Origin: Candidatus Sulfurimonas baltica
GTDB lineage: Bacteria > Campylobacterota > Campylobacteria > Campylobacterales > Sulfurimonadaceae
Length of the DNA stretch: 64,000 nucleotides
Direction of reading: 5' to 3'
Assembly: GCF_015265455.1 (NCBI RefSeq)
Contig: NZ_CP054492.1
Location: 1,302,001 to 1,366,000, forward strand
Positions within the stretch are counted from its first letter, which is position 1; every line of letters starts with the position of its first letter. Positions 27,763 through 37,930 of the stretch are shown piece by piece. The notes beneath the pieces were generated by a model. That model was not told where the DNA came from and searched no databases. It saw only the letters and a list, made by a program, of their open reading frames with translations. Position numbers and translations under genes: made by a program.

Positions 27763-29292
27763 TTATGCACCTTTTTCTTGTTTTTCATTAAATGTGAGAG
27801 TAAATTTTGTTCCACTACCCTCATTTCTATCTTCGACTTTGTAGCTTATGTGTAAATCTGTACAAAGAAGTTTTACAAAATACAGACCAACTCCTGTACC
27901 TTGACTTTTTCTTTCAAGAAGTCCATCATCCTCCTGAGAATAAAGGTTAAATACGGCATCTTTGTCTTTTATACCAGGTCCATTATCTTCCACTGAAACT
28001 GTTATATGTTCTTTGTTTAAAACAGAGATTTTAATTTCATTATTGCCATACTTTATAGCGTTTGAAACTATATTTGAGAATATCTGCTTAACGCGAAATA
28101 CATCATTGCTTATTAAAGCGTCATCTTGAACATCACATGTTAAAGTAATATTTTTTTCTGTTAAAAGTGAATTATATCTTTTCATAACTTCAGAAACAAT
28201 ATCCTTAGCATTAAATACCGAGTAATTATAGGTTAACTTATGTGCATTTAGTTTAGAGACCTCGAGTATTTGCGTTACATTCTCAAGCATATCATGGGCA
28301 TTACTTAAAACTGATTCAAGCAAACTAGAAAGCTTTTCCTTATTTAATTCTTTTGGCAATTCTATCTGTTTTTTAACATATTTAGTAAAGTTAATTATAG
28401 CATTTAGTGGTGTTTTAAGCTCATGCGTAAAGACAACAAGAAAAGATTTTTGTGCCTCTGCAATTTTAATTCGTTTTATTTTTTCCTGTTCTTCTAAAAA
28501 TATTTTTCTTTTAAAAGTTACAGCATCAGTAACATCATTTCTTATAGCCATATACTCTTTAATATTGTCATTTTCATCAAGCAAAGGGATGATTGTAGAT
28601 TCGGCAATAAACTCAGAGCCATCCTTATTTAGATTGACCATTCTCTCTCTCCATATTATTCCTGAAGTTATAGTTTTCCACATATCTATATATATTTCAT
28701 TAGGATTGTTTGGATGTCTAAACATACTGTGAGAGTGCCCTATCATCTCTTCTCTCGTATATCCAGTAATTTTACAAAAATTGTCATTAACGTAAGTGAT
28801 AATACCGTTCATATCTGATTTTGATATAATTGAAGCTTCTGTAAGTGCATTGAAGTATTGAAGATCATCAGAGTGGAAGGTTAAAGATACTTTTTTCAGT
28901 ACATCAAAAACCTGTTGACTTTTTAAAGGCTTTTGTATAAAACCTTCAATACCTATATTGATTGCCTCTAGCATATGTTCATCATGTGCAGATATTAAAA
29001 TGATTTTTTGTTTTTTGTTTGTTTGTAAAATCATTTTACTCATAGTAAGACCATCCATACGTGGCATCTGAATATCACTTATCACAATATCATAATATCT
29101 ACCATTGTCTAAAAAGTATTCTCCATAAAGGTCTAACCCCTCTTGTCCATCTGCTGCTACATGTACCGTTTGAACTAGATGAGAGAAAATTTCCGCTGTA
29201 CTTTTTCTAATTTGTTCATCATCTTCTACATATAAAAGAGTTAGATTTTTTGTTATTTTTTTTAATTCTGCAATATTATTATGGTTATTCAA
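27763..29292 (-). CDS. Hybrid sensor histidine kinase (receiver-PAS-HisKA-HATPase)
   Basis: 509 residues, cytoplasmic. Receiver at about 16-130 (YVEDDEQIRK, Asp73 in VISDIQMPRMDG, QKPLKS), PAS/PAC at about 150-260 (ITYVNDNFCKITGYTREEMI, AIRNDVTDAV), HisKA with His290 in FTHELKTPLNAII, HATPase with IFSNIVSNAIKYGN, VEDNGPGIKD and GTGVGLYFVKL. The Aer-like PAS motif (FRHPNN) suggests possible redox or oxygen sensing, as in Aer PAS domains binding FAD; this is inference. Two bases after cheB. Confidence 0.85.
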   Translation of the reverse strand: MNNHNNIAELKKITKNLTLLYVEDDEQIRKSTAEIFSHLVQTVHVAADGQEGLDLYGEYFLDNGRYYDIVISDIQMPRMDGLTMSKMILQTNKKQKIILISAHDEHMLEAINIGIEGFIQKPLKSQQVFDVLKKVSLTFHSDDLQYFNALTEASIISKSDMNGIITYVNDNFCKITGYTREEMIGHSHSMFRHPNNPNEIYIDMWKTITSGIIWRERMVNLNKDGSEFIAESTIIPLLDENDNIKEYMAIRNDVTDAVTFKRKIFLEEQEKIKRIKIAEAQKSFLVVFTHELKTPLNAIINFTKYVKKQIELPKELNKEKLSSLLESVLSNAHDMLENVTQILEVSKLNAHKLTYNYSVFNAKDIVSEVMKRYNSLLTEKNITLTCDVQDDALISNDVFRVKQIFSNIVSNAIKYGNNEIKISVLNKEHITVSVEDNGPGIKDKDAVFNLYSQEDDGLLERKSQGTGVGLYFVKLLCTDLHISYKVEDRNEGSGTKFTLTFNEKQEKGA

Positions 29293-29293
29293 T

Positions 29294-30334
29294 TTATTTT
29301 CCTTTCTGTAAATAATATAAGATATCTTTTGGAAGTTTATCCAATGAATTTTGTTTTATAACTGCCCCCAAATCATACGCTACTTTAGGCATGCCATAAA
29401 CTGTAGAGCTTTTACTGTCCTGTCCAAAAGTCATGGCTCCCGAGTTTCTCATATTTAACAATCCCTTTGCTCCATCAGAACCCATCCCCGTCAAAATAAC
29501 ACCAATAGCATTTGCTCCGGCCATTTTTGACACAGAGTCAAACATGACATCAACTGATGGGCAGTGACCTGAGACTTTTTCTCCACTATATATATTAACA
29601 TAATATCTATGCCCTGAACGTCTTAATGTCATGTGCTTATCTCCGGGAGCAATCAACACTTGCCCTATCTCAACGGTATCTCCATCTTTTGCTTCTTTAA
29701 CATCCATTTTACATATACTATCAAGTCTCTGTGCAAATTGTTTAGTAAAATCTACAGGCATGTGTTGTACTATCAATATAGCAGGACTATTATGAGGGAA
29801 TTGAGCCAAAAACACTTTTAATGCCTCAACACCACCCGTCGATGAGCCAACAGCAATAAGCTTCTGAGTAGTCTCTAAAGTAGGTGTTTTATAAAGAAGT
29901 TCTCTATTTGTATCAATTTTAATATTTTTATGAACTTGCACCATAGCTGCACTTTTTACTTTTTTTAAAAGTTCACTGCGAATTTCATCAGAATTTTCAT
30001 ATATATTAGAGTGTGGCTTGGCAACAAAATCAATAGCACCCAACTCAAGAGCATCAAGTGTTGTCTGGGCTCCCCTTTTTGTGAGAGAAGATACCATTAC
30101 AACAGGAATAGGCAGATATTTCATAAGTTTTCTTAAAAATGTTATCCCATCCATTCTTGGCATCTCTATATCCAAACATATGACGTCTGGTTTATTTTTT
30201 AATATTTTATCTCTTGCTATATAGGCATCAGGAGCTGTCGCTACGCTTTCTATTTCATTGTCACTCTCTAAAATATCAGTAATAATAGCTCTTGCTGTGG
30301 CGCTGTCGTCAACTACTAAGACTTTTATCCCCAT
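29294..30334 (-). CDS. cheB: Chemotaxis methylesterase/glutamine deamidase
   Basis: 346 residues. Receiver (VLVVDDSATARAIITDIL, Asp55 in CLDIEMPRMDG) plus CheB catalytic domain: Ser in AVGSSTGGVEAL, His in IVQHMP, Asp in LTGMGSDGAKG. Removes methyl groups from receptor glutamates. It keeps the receiver that, as I recall, the Campylobacter jejuni CheB lacks. Two bp after cheD. Confidence 0.95.
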   Translation of the reverse strand: MGIKVLVVDDSATARAIITDILESDNEIESVATAPDAYIARDKILKNKPDVICLDIEMPRMDGITFLRKLMKYLPIPVVMVSSLTKRGAQTTLDALELGAIDFVAKPHSNIYENSDEIRSELLKKVKSAAMVQVHKNIKIDTNRELLYKTPTLETTQKLIAVGSSTGGVEALKVFLAQFPHNSPAILIVQHMPVDFTKQFAQRLDSICKMDVKEAKDGDTVEIGQVLIAPGDKHMTLRRSGHRYYVNIYSGEKVSGHCPSVDVMFDSVSKMAGANAIGVILTGMGSDGAKGLLNMRNSGAMTFGQDSKSSTVYGMPKVAYDLGAVIKQNSLDKLPKDILYYLQKGK

Positions 30335-30336
30335 AA

Positions 30337-30801
30337 CTATTCATCACCACTTTTTGTATATTTTAAAAAAACTTTTCCTGTATCACTGCGCATCATAATT
30401 CGTCTTCCCTTTTCACCGCCAACATCTTGGGCTGTAATTGGAATACCATATTCTCTTAATATCTCTTTAGCAATTAAAATATTTTTTCGTCCTATCATCA
30501 TCTCAACGCTTGAAACATCAATTACATTTGCCCCACCAAATATTTTAGCTTCCATGTTTTTTATCTCACAACCAATATTTACCATACTTTCAATTAAGCG
30601 AGGAATTGATATATTCCCATATTTTGGACTTTGAAGACCATTTTCATTCCACAAAGGGACTAAATAGTGGTTCATTCCACCAACGCAATTTACACTATCG
30701 TAGAGACAAACGGCAATGCAAGAACCTAGTATTGTACTAATTTCAGTTTCTCTTGCACCAATATGAATTTCTCCAACATGAATAAATTTCTTTATGTACA
30801 T
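30337..30801 (-). CDS. cheD: Chemoreceptor glutamine deamidase
   Basis: 154 residues. Catalytic Cys in STILGSCIAVCLYD and His in GGMNHYLVP; KIFGGANVI and GRKNILIAKEIL are typical of CheD. Deamidates receptor Gln to Glu, and in some systems is controlled by CheC, which is not present here. Between the degenerate kinase gene (1 bp) and cheB. Confidence 0.93.
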   Translation of the reverse strand: MYIKKFIHVGEIHIGARETEISTILGSCIAVCLYDSVNCVGGMNHYLVPLWNENGLQSPKYGNISIPRLIESMVNIGCEIKNMEAKIFGGANVIDVSSVEMMIGRKNILIAKEILREYGIPITAQDVGGEKGRRIMMRSDTGKVFLKYTKSGDE

Positions 30802-30802
30802 A

Positions 30803-31693
30803 TTAAAATTCTACCGACCCGTCACCTTGGTCAAATAAAAACTCATTAGAGCCTATTCCTGTTGATATGTCCATGTCTGTTTCATCTATTTTACTTATTA
30901 AAACTGTAAAAACTGTTTTCCCGTTTTCTATGGTATTGTCAATAGTACCGTCAAGTGCTTCGACCATTCCTCTGGTAACACTTAGTCCAAGGCCTAATCC
31001 GGCCGTAGCTCGAGTATTTCCCGTCTCAAAGTGAGTAAAACGATTATAAATCTCTTTCGTATGCTCTTCATATACACCCTCCCCTGAATCTTTCACTTTA
31101 ATGATGTAGTTTTTATCATCACAATCAACAGTAACTACAACTTCAGAGTTATTATAAGAATATTCACACGCATTTGATATTAAGTTAAGTAAAATAATAT
31201 TTATCTTTTGAGAATCTGAAATAACTTTTTCTTGACATCTGTTTACATACTTTAGTTTTAAAGATTTTTCTTCTATAAGATAGTTAAAATACTCTAGCTT
31301 TTCATTAAAAATACTCTCAATATCAACATCGGAGTAATCATTGGCTGTCTCTCCTGCCTCTATCTCTGAGGCTGCAAAAATATTTTTTAAACTAAAATCT
31401 AGTTTTAACAACTCACTCTGCATCATAGAGGATAACTTTTCAATTTTTGGATCTGTTGTTTTTTTTACTATCATATTGGATATGTTAAGCAATGACGACA
31501 TAGGGTTGTTAAACTCATTTTTTATAAGAGACAAAAATTGGCTTTTGACCTCTTGTGAGTTTTTATTTTTTTCATTTAGTTCAAGAAGTTTTTTTGTCAT
31601 AAACTCCATCTCTAAAATAGAGGCTTTTTTCTCTTCAAATCGGCGCCCGATTTCTTTAAGTAGCTCACTATCTGCAATATTTGTAATTTCCAT
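30803..31693 (-). CDS. Histidine-kinase-like protein lacking the phospho-acceptor His
   Basis: 296 residues, no membrane segment. Coiled N-terminus, DHp-like helix with FLSLIKNEFNNPMSSLLN where the usual FLxxxSHExxxPL has His; residue 59 here is Asn (codon at 31517-31519). HATPase domain looks intact: IILLNLISNACEYS (N box), KVKDSGEGV (G1), GLGLGLSVTRG (G2). So it should bind ATP but not autophosphorylate at that site. Lies between cheR and cheD, in the che operon, so likely modulates receptor or CheA signalling. It may act as a pseudokinase or heterodimer partner. Confidence 0.78.
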   Translation of the reverse strand: MEITNIADSELLKEIGRRFEEKKASILEMEFMTKKLLELNEKNKNSQEVKSQFLSLIKNEFNNPMSSLLNISNMIVKKTTDPKIEKLSSMMQSELLKLDFSLKNIFAASEIEAGETANDYSDVDIESIFNEKLEYFNYLIEEKSLKLKYVNRCQEKVISDSQKINIILLNLISNACEYSYNNSEVVVTVDCDDKNYIIKVKDSGEGVYEEHTKEIYNRFTHFETGNTRATAGLGLGLSVTRGMVEALDGTIDNTIENGKTVFTVLISKIDETDMDISTGIGSNEFLFDQGDGSVEF

Positions 31694-31702
31694 AATTTTT
31701 CC

Positions 31703-32533
31703 TTAATTAAGTTTATATATTGATGGTGCAACTAATTTGTATGTATAATCTTTTTTATGTATTGATTCTGAGTGCCCAATAAATAGCAATGACTTTTTGT
31801 TGAGTAATTTTGCAAACTGTTCAAGAAGTTGATTTTGTGTTGGACGGTCAAAATATATCATCACATTACGACAAAAAACAATATTGAAATAATTTTTGAA
31901 CATTGAAAAGTCGCCTGTAACTAGATTAAAAACACGAAAAATGATATATTTTTTAATTTCATCTTTAACAACAAATGTGCTAATTCCATTGCTATCTTTT
32001 ATGCTGTTAAAATGCTTTAATAGAATGTTTTTCGGCATATTCTCTACATCTTTTTTTGTATAAACACCATTAATGGCTTTTTTCAAAATTTCTTCAGATA
32101 TATCTGTTGCTAAAATTTTAATATCCCACTCATCAAAGTTTTTCAAATGTTCTTTTAAAAATATAATTATACTATATGGCTCTTGCCCACTAGAACAAGC
32201 TGCCGACCAGATACGTATTCGTCTATTCTTTACATCAAACATTTCATTTAAGTGCTCTTGCATATAAATCCACTGATTCTCTTCACGAAAAAAAGATGTT
32301 ACATTTGTTGTAATTGCGTTTACCAACAACATAAGCATCTGACCGCTTTTATCACTAGCTATTTTTTCATAAAGTTCTTCATAACTTGACAATCCAAACT
32401 CTCTTATCCATTTTCTAAGTCGTGACTGAACAAGAGTACGCTTATGGTCTGCTAAAGAAATGCCAACATCATTATATATGAGTTTCTGGAACATCTTGAA
32501 TTCTGACATTGTCAGAGCTTGCTCTGTATACAC
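31703..32533 (-). CDS. cheR: Chemotaxis protein methyltransferase
   Basis: 276 residues. N-terminal helical domain (FQKLIYNDVGISLADHKRTL), SAM-binding RIRIWSAACSSGQEPYSI, LATDISEEIL, and IVFCRNVMIYFDRPTQN near the C-terminus. Methylates receptor glutamates using SAM. The MCP upstream ends without a C-terminal CheR-docking pentapeptide. Four bp after cheA. Confidence 0.95.
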   Translation of the reverse strand: MYTEQALTMSEFKMFQKLIYNDVGISLADHKRTLVQSRLRKWIREFGLSSYEELYEKIASDKSGQMLMLLVNAITTNVTSFFREENQWIYMQEHLNEMFDVKNRRIRIWSAACSSGQEPYSIIIFLKEHLKNFDEWDIKILATDISEEILKKAINGVYTKKDVENMPKNILLKHFNSIKDSNGISTFVVKDEIKKYIIFRVFNLVTGDFSMFKNYFNIVFCRNVMIYFDRPTQNQLLEQFAKLLNKKSLLFIGHSESIHKKDYTYKLVAPSIYKLN

Positions 32534-32537
32534 TTAT

Positions 32538-34634
32538 TTACGCGTCCCTATTAAGGAGCTCTTCTACATTTAGAATAAGTGCTATTTCGCCACTGCCCAT
32601 AATAGCACTGCCTGAGAGCTCCTTAATTCTTGACAATGTAGCACCAAGAGATTTTATAACAACCTGCTGTCTTCCAACAAGATCATCTACCAAAATAGCA
32701 TATTTACCTTTTTCACTCTCTACACACATAAGTGTAGATTCCCAAATATCAGGTTTTTCGTCACCTATCTCAAGCACATGATTTAACCTTACAACAGGGA
32801 TCATCTCTCCTCTTAAATCAACAAATTCACCTTTACGTTTAATGGAGTGAACAATCTCTTTAGATGGAATAAATGATTCTACTACAGTAAGTGTTGGGAT
32901 AATAAAAGTATCACCAGCACTTTTAACAATCATGCCATCAATAATAGCTAAAGTTAATGGGAGTAAAATAGTAAAGGTAGAGCCTTTTCCTACCTCAGAA
33001 GCAATTTCAACTCGTCCATGTAGTTTCTCAATAGATGAGCGAACAACATCAAGCCCAACCCCGCGACCAGAGATATCACTAATTGCATCTGCCGTTGAAA
33101 AACCAGCTTGCATTATTAGAGAAAATACTTGCATATCTGTTAAATCATCCTCAGCATCAATAAGTCCGCGCTCTACTGCTTTTGAAAAGACTTTATCACG
33201 GTTTATTCCCCGTCCGTCATCTGATACCTCAATAGCTATATTACCGCCTCTGTGAAATGCTCTGAGGGTTATAACGCCTATGGCTGTTTTTCCTGATGCA
33301 ACTCTATCTTCTGCACAATCTTCCAATCCATGATCAATCGCATTACGCATAATATGTATAAGAGGATCAGAAAGAGCATCTACCATTGTTTTGTCTATCT
33401 CGGTATCTGCACCATCAATCTCTAAAGATATCTCTTTATTTACTTTTTTACTTGCATCACGAGCAACCCGTTTCATCTTCTCGAAAGTATCATTTACAGC
33501 TACCATTCGTAGAGACATAACTCTATTTTGAATTAAACGTGTAATTTTTGAAAGAACATTTATAGTTTTAGAGATACCCTCGCTTTTAATCTTTTTTATC
33601 TCTTCATTTTCAGCAAGAAAGTTTTGTGCTATTACCATCTCACCAATTGAGTCAAAAAGTTCATCAAGCTTAGTGGTGTCAACTTTCACAAAAGAGCGTG
33701 CATCATTTTTTCTGCGACCAACTCCAGCTATTGTGTCATCTCTATCGTTTTCTCTACGACCAGATGTTTTCACTTCATTGTCAATTTCTCTACGTCCAAA
33801 TTTAATATCTTCATCTTTAAGCGGTTGAGGTTCAGGTTTTTTCTTTACTTCTCTTTCTACACGTACAAAGCTGTATTCATGTTCATCTATATATTCAAAC
33901 AACTCTTCAATTTCGTCTGATGGCTTATCAGAAGCTAAGAATATATCTACATGTTTAATACTGCTTCTTTCAGGGTTGAATTCTTCAAGTGGAAGAATGC
34001 CATCCATATTCCACCAAGATTCAAGTATTTGCCCCTCATCACTAAGTAGTTTAAATAGTCGTGCATGATCAAACCCACGAAAAAATATATCATCATCAAG
34101 CGTTAAAGAAATATGATATAACTCTTCACCATATTTAAGCATATTTTTCATTCTAAAAATATCATCTTCATCAAAATTGTTTTCTATTACTTCTTCTTGC
34201 TCTGAAAATTCAGTTGTTAAATCATCAAGTTCAACTTTTGTCTCTTCTGTGCTTTGTGATAAAATAGATTTTATACCTACTAAAATATCGTTATAATTAT
34301 CAGGAACACCATCATTACCATCAACTTCTCTCCACATAACATCTTTAATGATATCAACAGAGGATAAAAAAAGATCAATATTTTGTGGATTTACAATATC
34401 ATCAGAATTACGATAGTAATCAAGTACATCTTCAAAATGGTGAACAAATTCACCAAGCCTAGTAAATCCAAAAGAGTTAGCACTCCCTTTTAGTGTATGT
34501 ACACCGCGAAAGAGTTCATTAAGCAAATCTTTATCTTGTGGATTATCTTCAAAATTTATAATATCAACATCTAGTTTCTCAATAATCTCTGTTGCTTCTT
34601 CAATAAATATATCCCGTATCTGTTGTTTAGTCAT
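32538..34634 (-). CDS. cheA: Chemotaxis histidine kinase
   Basis: 698 residues. HPt domain with His46 in FRGVHTLKGSANSFGF, an acidic linker (about 130-215), a further P2-like region (about 215-270), P3 dimer helices (FVKVDTTKLDELFDSIGEM), HATPase (DPLIHIMRNAIDHGLE, VSDDGRGIN, GRGVGLDVVRSSIEKLHG) and a C-terminal CheW-like domain. No receiver at the end. Overlaps the STAS-like gene by 8 bp upstream. Interacts with the MCP and CheW of this operon. Confidence 0.95.
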   Translation of the reverse strand: MTKQQIRDIFIEEATEIIEKLDVDIINFEDNPQDKDLLNELFRGVHTLKGSANSFGFTRLGEFVHHFEDVLDYYRNSDDIVNPQNIDLFLSSVDIIKDVMWREVDGNDGVPDNYNDILVGIKSILSQSTEETKVELDDLTTEFSEQEEVIENNFDEDDIFRMKNMLKYGEELYHISLTLDDDIFFRGFDHARLFKLLSDEGQILESWWNMDGILPLEEFNPERSSIKHVDIFLASDKPSDEIEELFEYIDEHEYSFVRVEREVKKKPEPQPLKDEDIKFGRREIDNEVKTSGRRENDRDDTIAGVGRRKNDARSFVKVDTTKLDELFDSIGEMVIAQNFLAENEEIKKIKSEGISKTINVLSKITRLIQNRVMSLRMVAVNDTFEKMKRVARDASKKVNKEISLEIDGADTEIDKTMVDALSDPLIHIMRNAIDHGLEDCAEDRVASGKTAIGVITLRAFHRGGNIAIEVSDDGRGINRDKVFSKAVERGLIDAEDDLTDMQVFSLIMQAGFSTADAISDISGRGVGLDVVRSSIEKLHGRVEIASEVGKGSTFTILLPLTLAIIDGMIVKSAGDTFIIPTLTVVESFIPSKEIVHSIKRKGEFVDLRGEMIPVVRLNHVLEIGDEKPDIWESTLMCVESEKGKYAILVDDLVGRQQVVIKSLGATLSRIKELSGSAIMGSGEIALILNVEELLNRDA

Positions 34635-34890
34635 TCTTTATCCAATGCAATAAACCATATTTGTCTAGCCTTAAATCTTTATCTATCGCATTTATTACAA
34701 TAGATGGTTTAGATTTTTTCATGCTAAAAAGTAATTGAAACAATGATGAGGAGGAGAATTCATTCATCTCTCCCGTAAGTGAAACAGCTTCAATATACTC
34801 AAGCCTGTCAACTACAAAGTTTTTCAGCTCAAGTACATCTTTAATGTCCATATCTAACTCAATTTCAAGAGTGTCTCCATCTATGGTCAT
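34627..34890 (-). CDS. STAS-like small protein of the che operon
   Basis: 87 residues. Pattern of an alpha/beta STAS fold: EIELDMDIKDVLELKNFVVD, EAVSLTGEMNEFSSSSLFQLLF (Ser-rich loop as in anti-sigma factor antagonists), KPSIVINAIDKDLRLDKYG. A phosphorylatable Ser might lie in SSSS at about 47-50. Between the MCP (same base position) and cheA (8-bp overlap). STAS proteins in chemosensory operons are known elsewhere in alternative-function systems. Confidence 0.65.
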   Translation of the reverse strand: MTIDGDTLEIELDMDIKDVLELKNFVVDRLEYIEAVSLTGEMNEFSSSSLFQLLFSMKKSKPSIVINAIDKDLRLDKYGLLHWIKND

Positions 34891-36870
34891 TTAGAACTCC
34901 TTAAGATCATCTTTATCTAGAGGGAAGATATCTTCTGCTCTTTTTGAAGTTTGTCTAACTGCCTGAGTTTTTTTAACTTGGCGCTTTGTTGTATTTATAC
35001 TATGTTTTTTTGTAGTTACTGCTGCCGTTGATTCACCAACCATAACAGCAATAACATTAACAATCTCTTTCATAGAGACAGCTTGTGCGCTAAGCTCTTC
35101 GGAAGCTGCAGCAGCCTCTTCGCTTGTAGCTGCATTTTGTTGGGTAACTTGGTCTACTTCACCCATTGCTATAGCAATTTGGTTCATTCCCTCGCTTTGC
35201 TCTTTTGTAGATATTGAAATTTCACTTATTAAATTAGATGTTTTACTAATGCGTTCTAGAATATCTTCAAATGACTGAGAAGTAAGTTTAGCTATCTCTG
35301 CACCTTTTTTTGTTTGATTTATTGATTCTTCAATAATAGCCGCTGTCTCAGTTGAAGCGTCTGAAGAGCGTTGAGCAAGACTTTTAACTTCATCTGCAAC
35401 AACTGCAAATCCAAGTCCATGTTCACCTGCACGTGCAGCTTCAACTGCAGCATTAAGTGCAAGAAGTTTAGTTTGTGAAGCGATCTCATCAATTGTTTTA
35501 ATAATTTTAGAAATTCGATCACTAGATTTATTAATCTCTCCCATTGCTTCAATTAGTTCAGTACCTTTTTTAGAACCATTCTCAGCAGAGGTTCTAGCCT
35601 CTTTAGCTAAGATATCAGCTTCACGAGAGTTGCTAGAGTTTTGACTATTGATTGCAGTTGATTCTTCAATCGTAGCACTAACCTGTTCAACACTACTTGC
35701 TTGCTCACTAGCACCCTCTGCTAAGCTTGTTGCAGAGTCTGCAATCTCTGATGAAGCGCTTAGTACTTGGTCATTTGCTTCTATTATTGATCTTACTGCT
35801 GCTATGATTGGTTTTGTAATAAAGTTTCCAAGTAATATAGCAATGGCAGTGATTAAAACAATGAATGCGGCTCCCATAATAAGTGTGCTGTTACGAAGAT
35901 CAGTAACAGAACTAAATACTTCTTCTTCTTCAATCTGAGCAATTAGTGCCCATTTTAAATCAAGAAACTCAAAAGATGCATATGATGATAAAACTTTATC
36001 ACCATCATAGTCTAGAATGCTTTCTGTACCTGTTCCTCCAGATAGAGCAGCCTTTGACGATGATGTCTTTACTGAACCATTAGCTGGGTTTTTAAAAGAA
36101 GCTAAAAGTGAACGGTTTATTGGGTCAACAAAGCTATCACTTCTCATAAGATAATCTTGTCCAACAAGATATGTCTCTCCAGTTTTATCCATTCCTGTTC
36201 TATCTTGCATTATTTTATTAATAGCTTTAGGATTAAGTTGAATTGTAACAACAGCCTCAACTGCTCCACCTTCCATAATAGGGACACCCATAAACATTGC
36301 AGGCTCTCCATTTTGCATAGGGTCAGGTGCCATGTCTGTCATATGAGGCTCTCTATCTTTAACTGCTATACGCCATGCTTCTGCAAGACCACTATTACGA
36401 TACTGCCCTGAACCAAGGTTTTGTCCAAGTTCTGTTTCTTTTTCAGAAGAGTACATAACATGTCCATGCTCTGCACAGATTATAAAAAGGTCATAAAGAC
36501 TATTCTCTTCTGTGTACTTTTTAAAATATTTATCATATTTTGAATAAATAGCAAGCGTCTCAGGTTTATTAGTCACATCAAATAGTCCATTATCTTTAAT
36601 GCTATCTGATTCATGTAAAACTAATAGCTCATTATTCATAGCATGAACATTTCTATTGTCAGAAAGATTTTCAACGCCAGACTCAAGCATTTCAAAATAA
36701 GTCGTCAGTTGATTTTTCTTTAAATCTCTTGCTATCTCCATTTTATCAATTGCTTCTGCATTAAGTGCATCACTAGATTTAATATATGATGTTAATGCTA
36801 CAACTATAAAAGGTATAAACCCTACCAATAATAGCGCTATTACTAATTGTTTTTTAATCGTCATCTTCAT
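34891..36870 (-). CDS. Methyl-accepting chemotaxis protein, dCache-type
   Basis: 659 residues. TM1 about 9-27 ([20 protein letters not shown]), a periplasmic part of about 300 residues with dCache features ([47 protein letters not shown]), TM2 about 325-347 ([19 protein letters not shown]). The HAMP domain is short or absent: signalling helices begin soon after TM2. Signal tip [21 protein letters not shown] and [16 protein letters not shown]. Many Glu/Gln pairs for CheR/CheB/CheD. Start overlaps cheW by 4 bp. Confidence 0.92.
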   Translation of the reverse strand: MKMTIKKQLVIALLLVGFIPFIVVALTSYIKSSDALNAEAIDKMEIARDLKKNQLTTYFEMLESGVENLSDNRNVHAMNNELLVLHESDSIKDNGLFDVTNKPETLAIYSKYDKYFKKYTEENSLYDLFIICAEHGHVMYSSEKETELGQNLGSGQYRNSGLAEAWRIAVKDREPHMTDMAPDPMQNGEPAMFMGVPIMEGGAVEAVVTIQLNPKAINKIMQDRTGMDKTGETYLVGQDYLMRSDSFVDPINRSLLASFKNPANGSVKTSSSKAALSGGTGTESILDYDGDKVLSSYASFEFLDLKWALIAQIEEEEVFSSVTDLRNSTLIMGAAFIVLITAIAILLGNFITKPIIAAVRSIIEANDQVLSASSEIADSATSLAEGASEQASSVEQVSATIEESTAINSQNSSNSREADILAKEARTSAENGSKKGTELIEAMGEINKSSDRISKIIKTIDEIASQTKLLALNAAVEAARAGEHGLGFAVVADEVKSLAQRSSDASTETAAIIEESINQTKKGAEIAKLTSQSFEDILERISKTSNLISEISISTKEQSEGMNQIAIAMGEVDQVTQQNAATSEEAAAASEELSAQAVSMKEIVNVIAVMVGESTAAVTTKKHSINTTKRQVKKTQAVRQTSKRAEDIFPLDKDDLKEF

Positions 36871-37382
36871 TTTTCTTCCTCTTTTGTATGTAAGTTTTCT
36901 TGTTCTAATTTACTAATATTTAGTAACTCTTCTGGTTCAAATATTTTCTCTAGATTTAGCAACATAATAACATCATTATTCACTTCAGCTACATTCTCAA
37001 TAAAAGAGGTGTCAATATCACTTCCAAAATGAGGTGCATCTGAGATGCTATCATCGTTTAAGGAGAGAACATCCTCTACATGGTCAACTATAAAACCAAT
37101 ATATACTTTATCAACTTCATATATAATGATTGCAGTATTGATATCCATCTCACGCTCTTGCATACCAAACTTAAGTCTTATGTCAACTACTGGAATAATA
37201 GAGCCTCTAAGGTTGATTACACCCTTTACGAATGGAGGTGTTTTTGGTATATGAGTGATTGTTATAGGAGCAATAATCTCTTTTATTTTAGATATATCAA
37301 TTCCGTACTGTTCTTCATCAACAAAAAAGGTTAAATACCTATGTGCCGCGCCAAGATCTTTTGTTTTTTTCTTATTATCCAT
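36867..37382 (-). CDS. cheW: CheW coupling protein
   Basis: 171 residues. [40 protein letters not shown] and [13 protein letters not shown] are diagnostic of CheW. It links the MCP to CheA. Overlaps the MCP start and follows cheY after 3 bp. Confidence 0.95.
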   Translation of the reverse strand: MDNKKKTKDLGAAHRYLTFFVDEEQYGIDISKIKEIIAPITITHIPKTPPFVKGVINLRGSIIPVVDIRLKFGMQEREMDINTAIIIYEVDKVYIGFIVDHVEDVLSLNDDSISDAPHFGSDIDTSFIENVAEVNNDVIMLLNLEKIFEPEELLNISKLEQENLHTKEEEK

Positions 37383-37385
37383 AAA

Positions 37386-37772
37386 TTAGATTCCTAATAC
37401 CATTTTAATGGCTTTAATTAACTTTTCATCACTAAAAGGCTTAACTAGCCAACCGGTAACACCAATCTCTTTCCCTTTCATCTTCATTTCAGCTGAGCTC
37501 TCCGTAGTCAAGATAAGAATCGGCTTACTTTTAAAATTAGCAGTTTGTTTTAGCTCTGCTGCTAAATCTAAACCATTTAACTGAGGCATATTTATATCAC
37601 TAATCAGCAAATCATAATCTTCAGTTGCACCAATCAGTGCATCGCGCAACTCTGCCGGATTCACATACGTCTTTAAGACTATTGATCCGTCGCTAACTAA
37701 ACTTTCCAAAGCCATTTCCGCTGTTGCAAGAATGGTCTTGGAATCATCAACAATTATAATTTTTTTACTCAT
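37386..37772 (-). CDS. cheY: CheY-like response regulator
   Basis: 128 residues from the ATG at 37772, preceded by GGTGGAG; a TTG start five codons upstream is less likely because the ribosome-binding site lies within it. Single receiver: IIIVDDSKTI, Asp59 in LLISDINMPQLNG, TTESSAEM, WLVKPFSDEKL. First gene of the 11-gene chemosensory operon. It may act on the motor or on the other kinases here. Confidence 0.9.
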   Translation of the reverse strand: MSKKIIIVDDSKTILATAEMALESLVSDGSIVLKTYVNPAELRDALIGATEDYDLLISDINMPQLNGLDLAAELKQTANFKSKPILILTTESSAEMKMKGKEIGVTGWLVKPFSDEKLIKAIKMVLGI

Positions 37773-37930
37773 ATTACTCTCCACCAAATTAGTTATCCGA
37801 GAAATTTAACTTTCTCGAATATTTATTATATAAACATTAGATGATTGTACTAGAAGGAATATAAAAGCCATATTAAATAAACATAAACTATACATAACAA
37901 TTTAACTAACTAAAGTAAAAAAAGAAATAA

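Noticed and set aside
27761-27824. Longer start for the response regulator at 26469
   Set aside because: The receiver begins at MKILIVDD (27761), one base after the kinase stop; the extra 21 residues lie inside the kinase frame.
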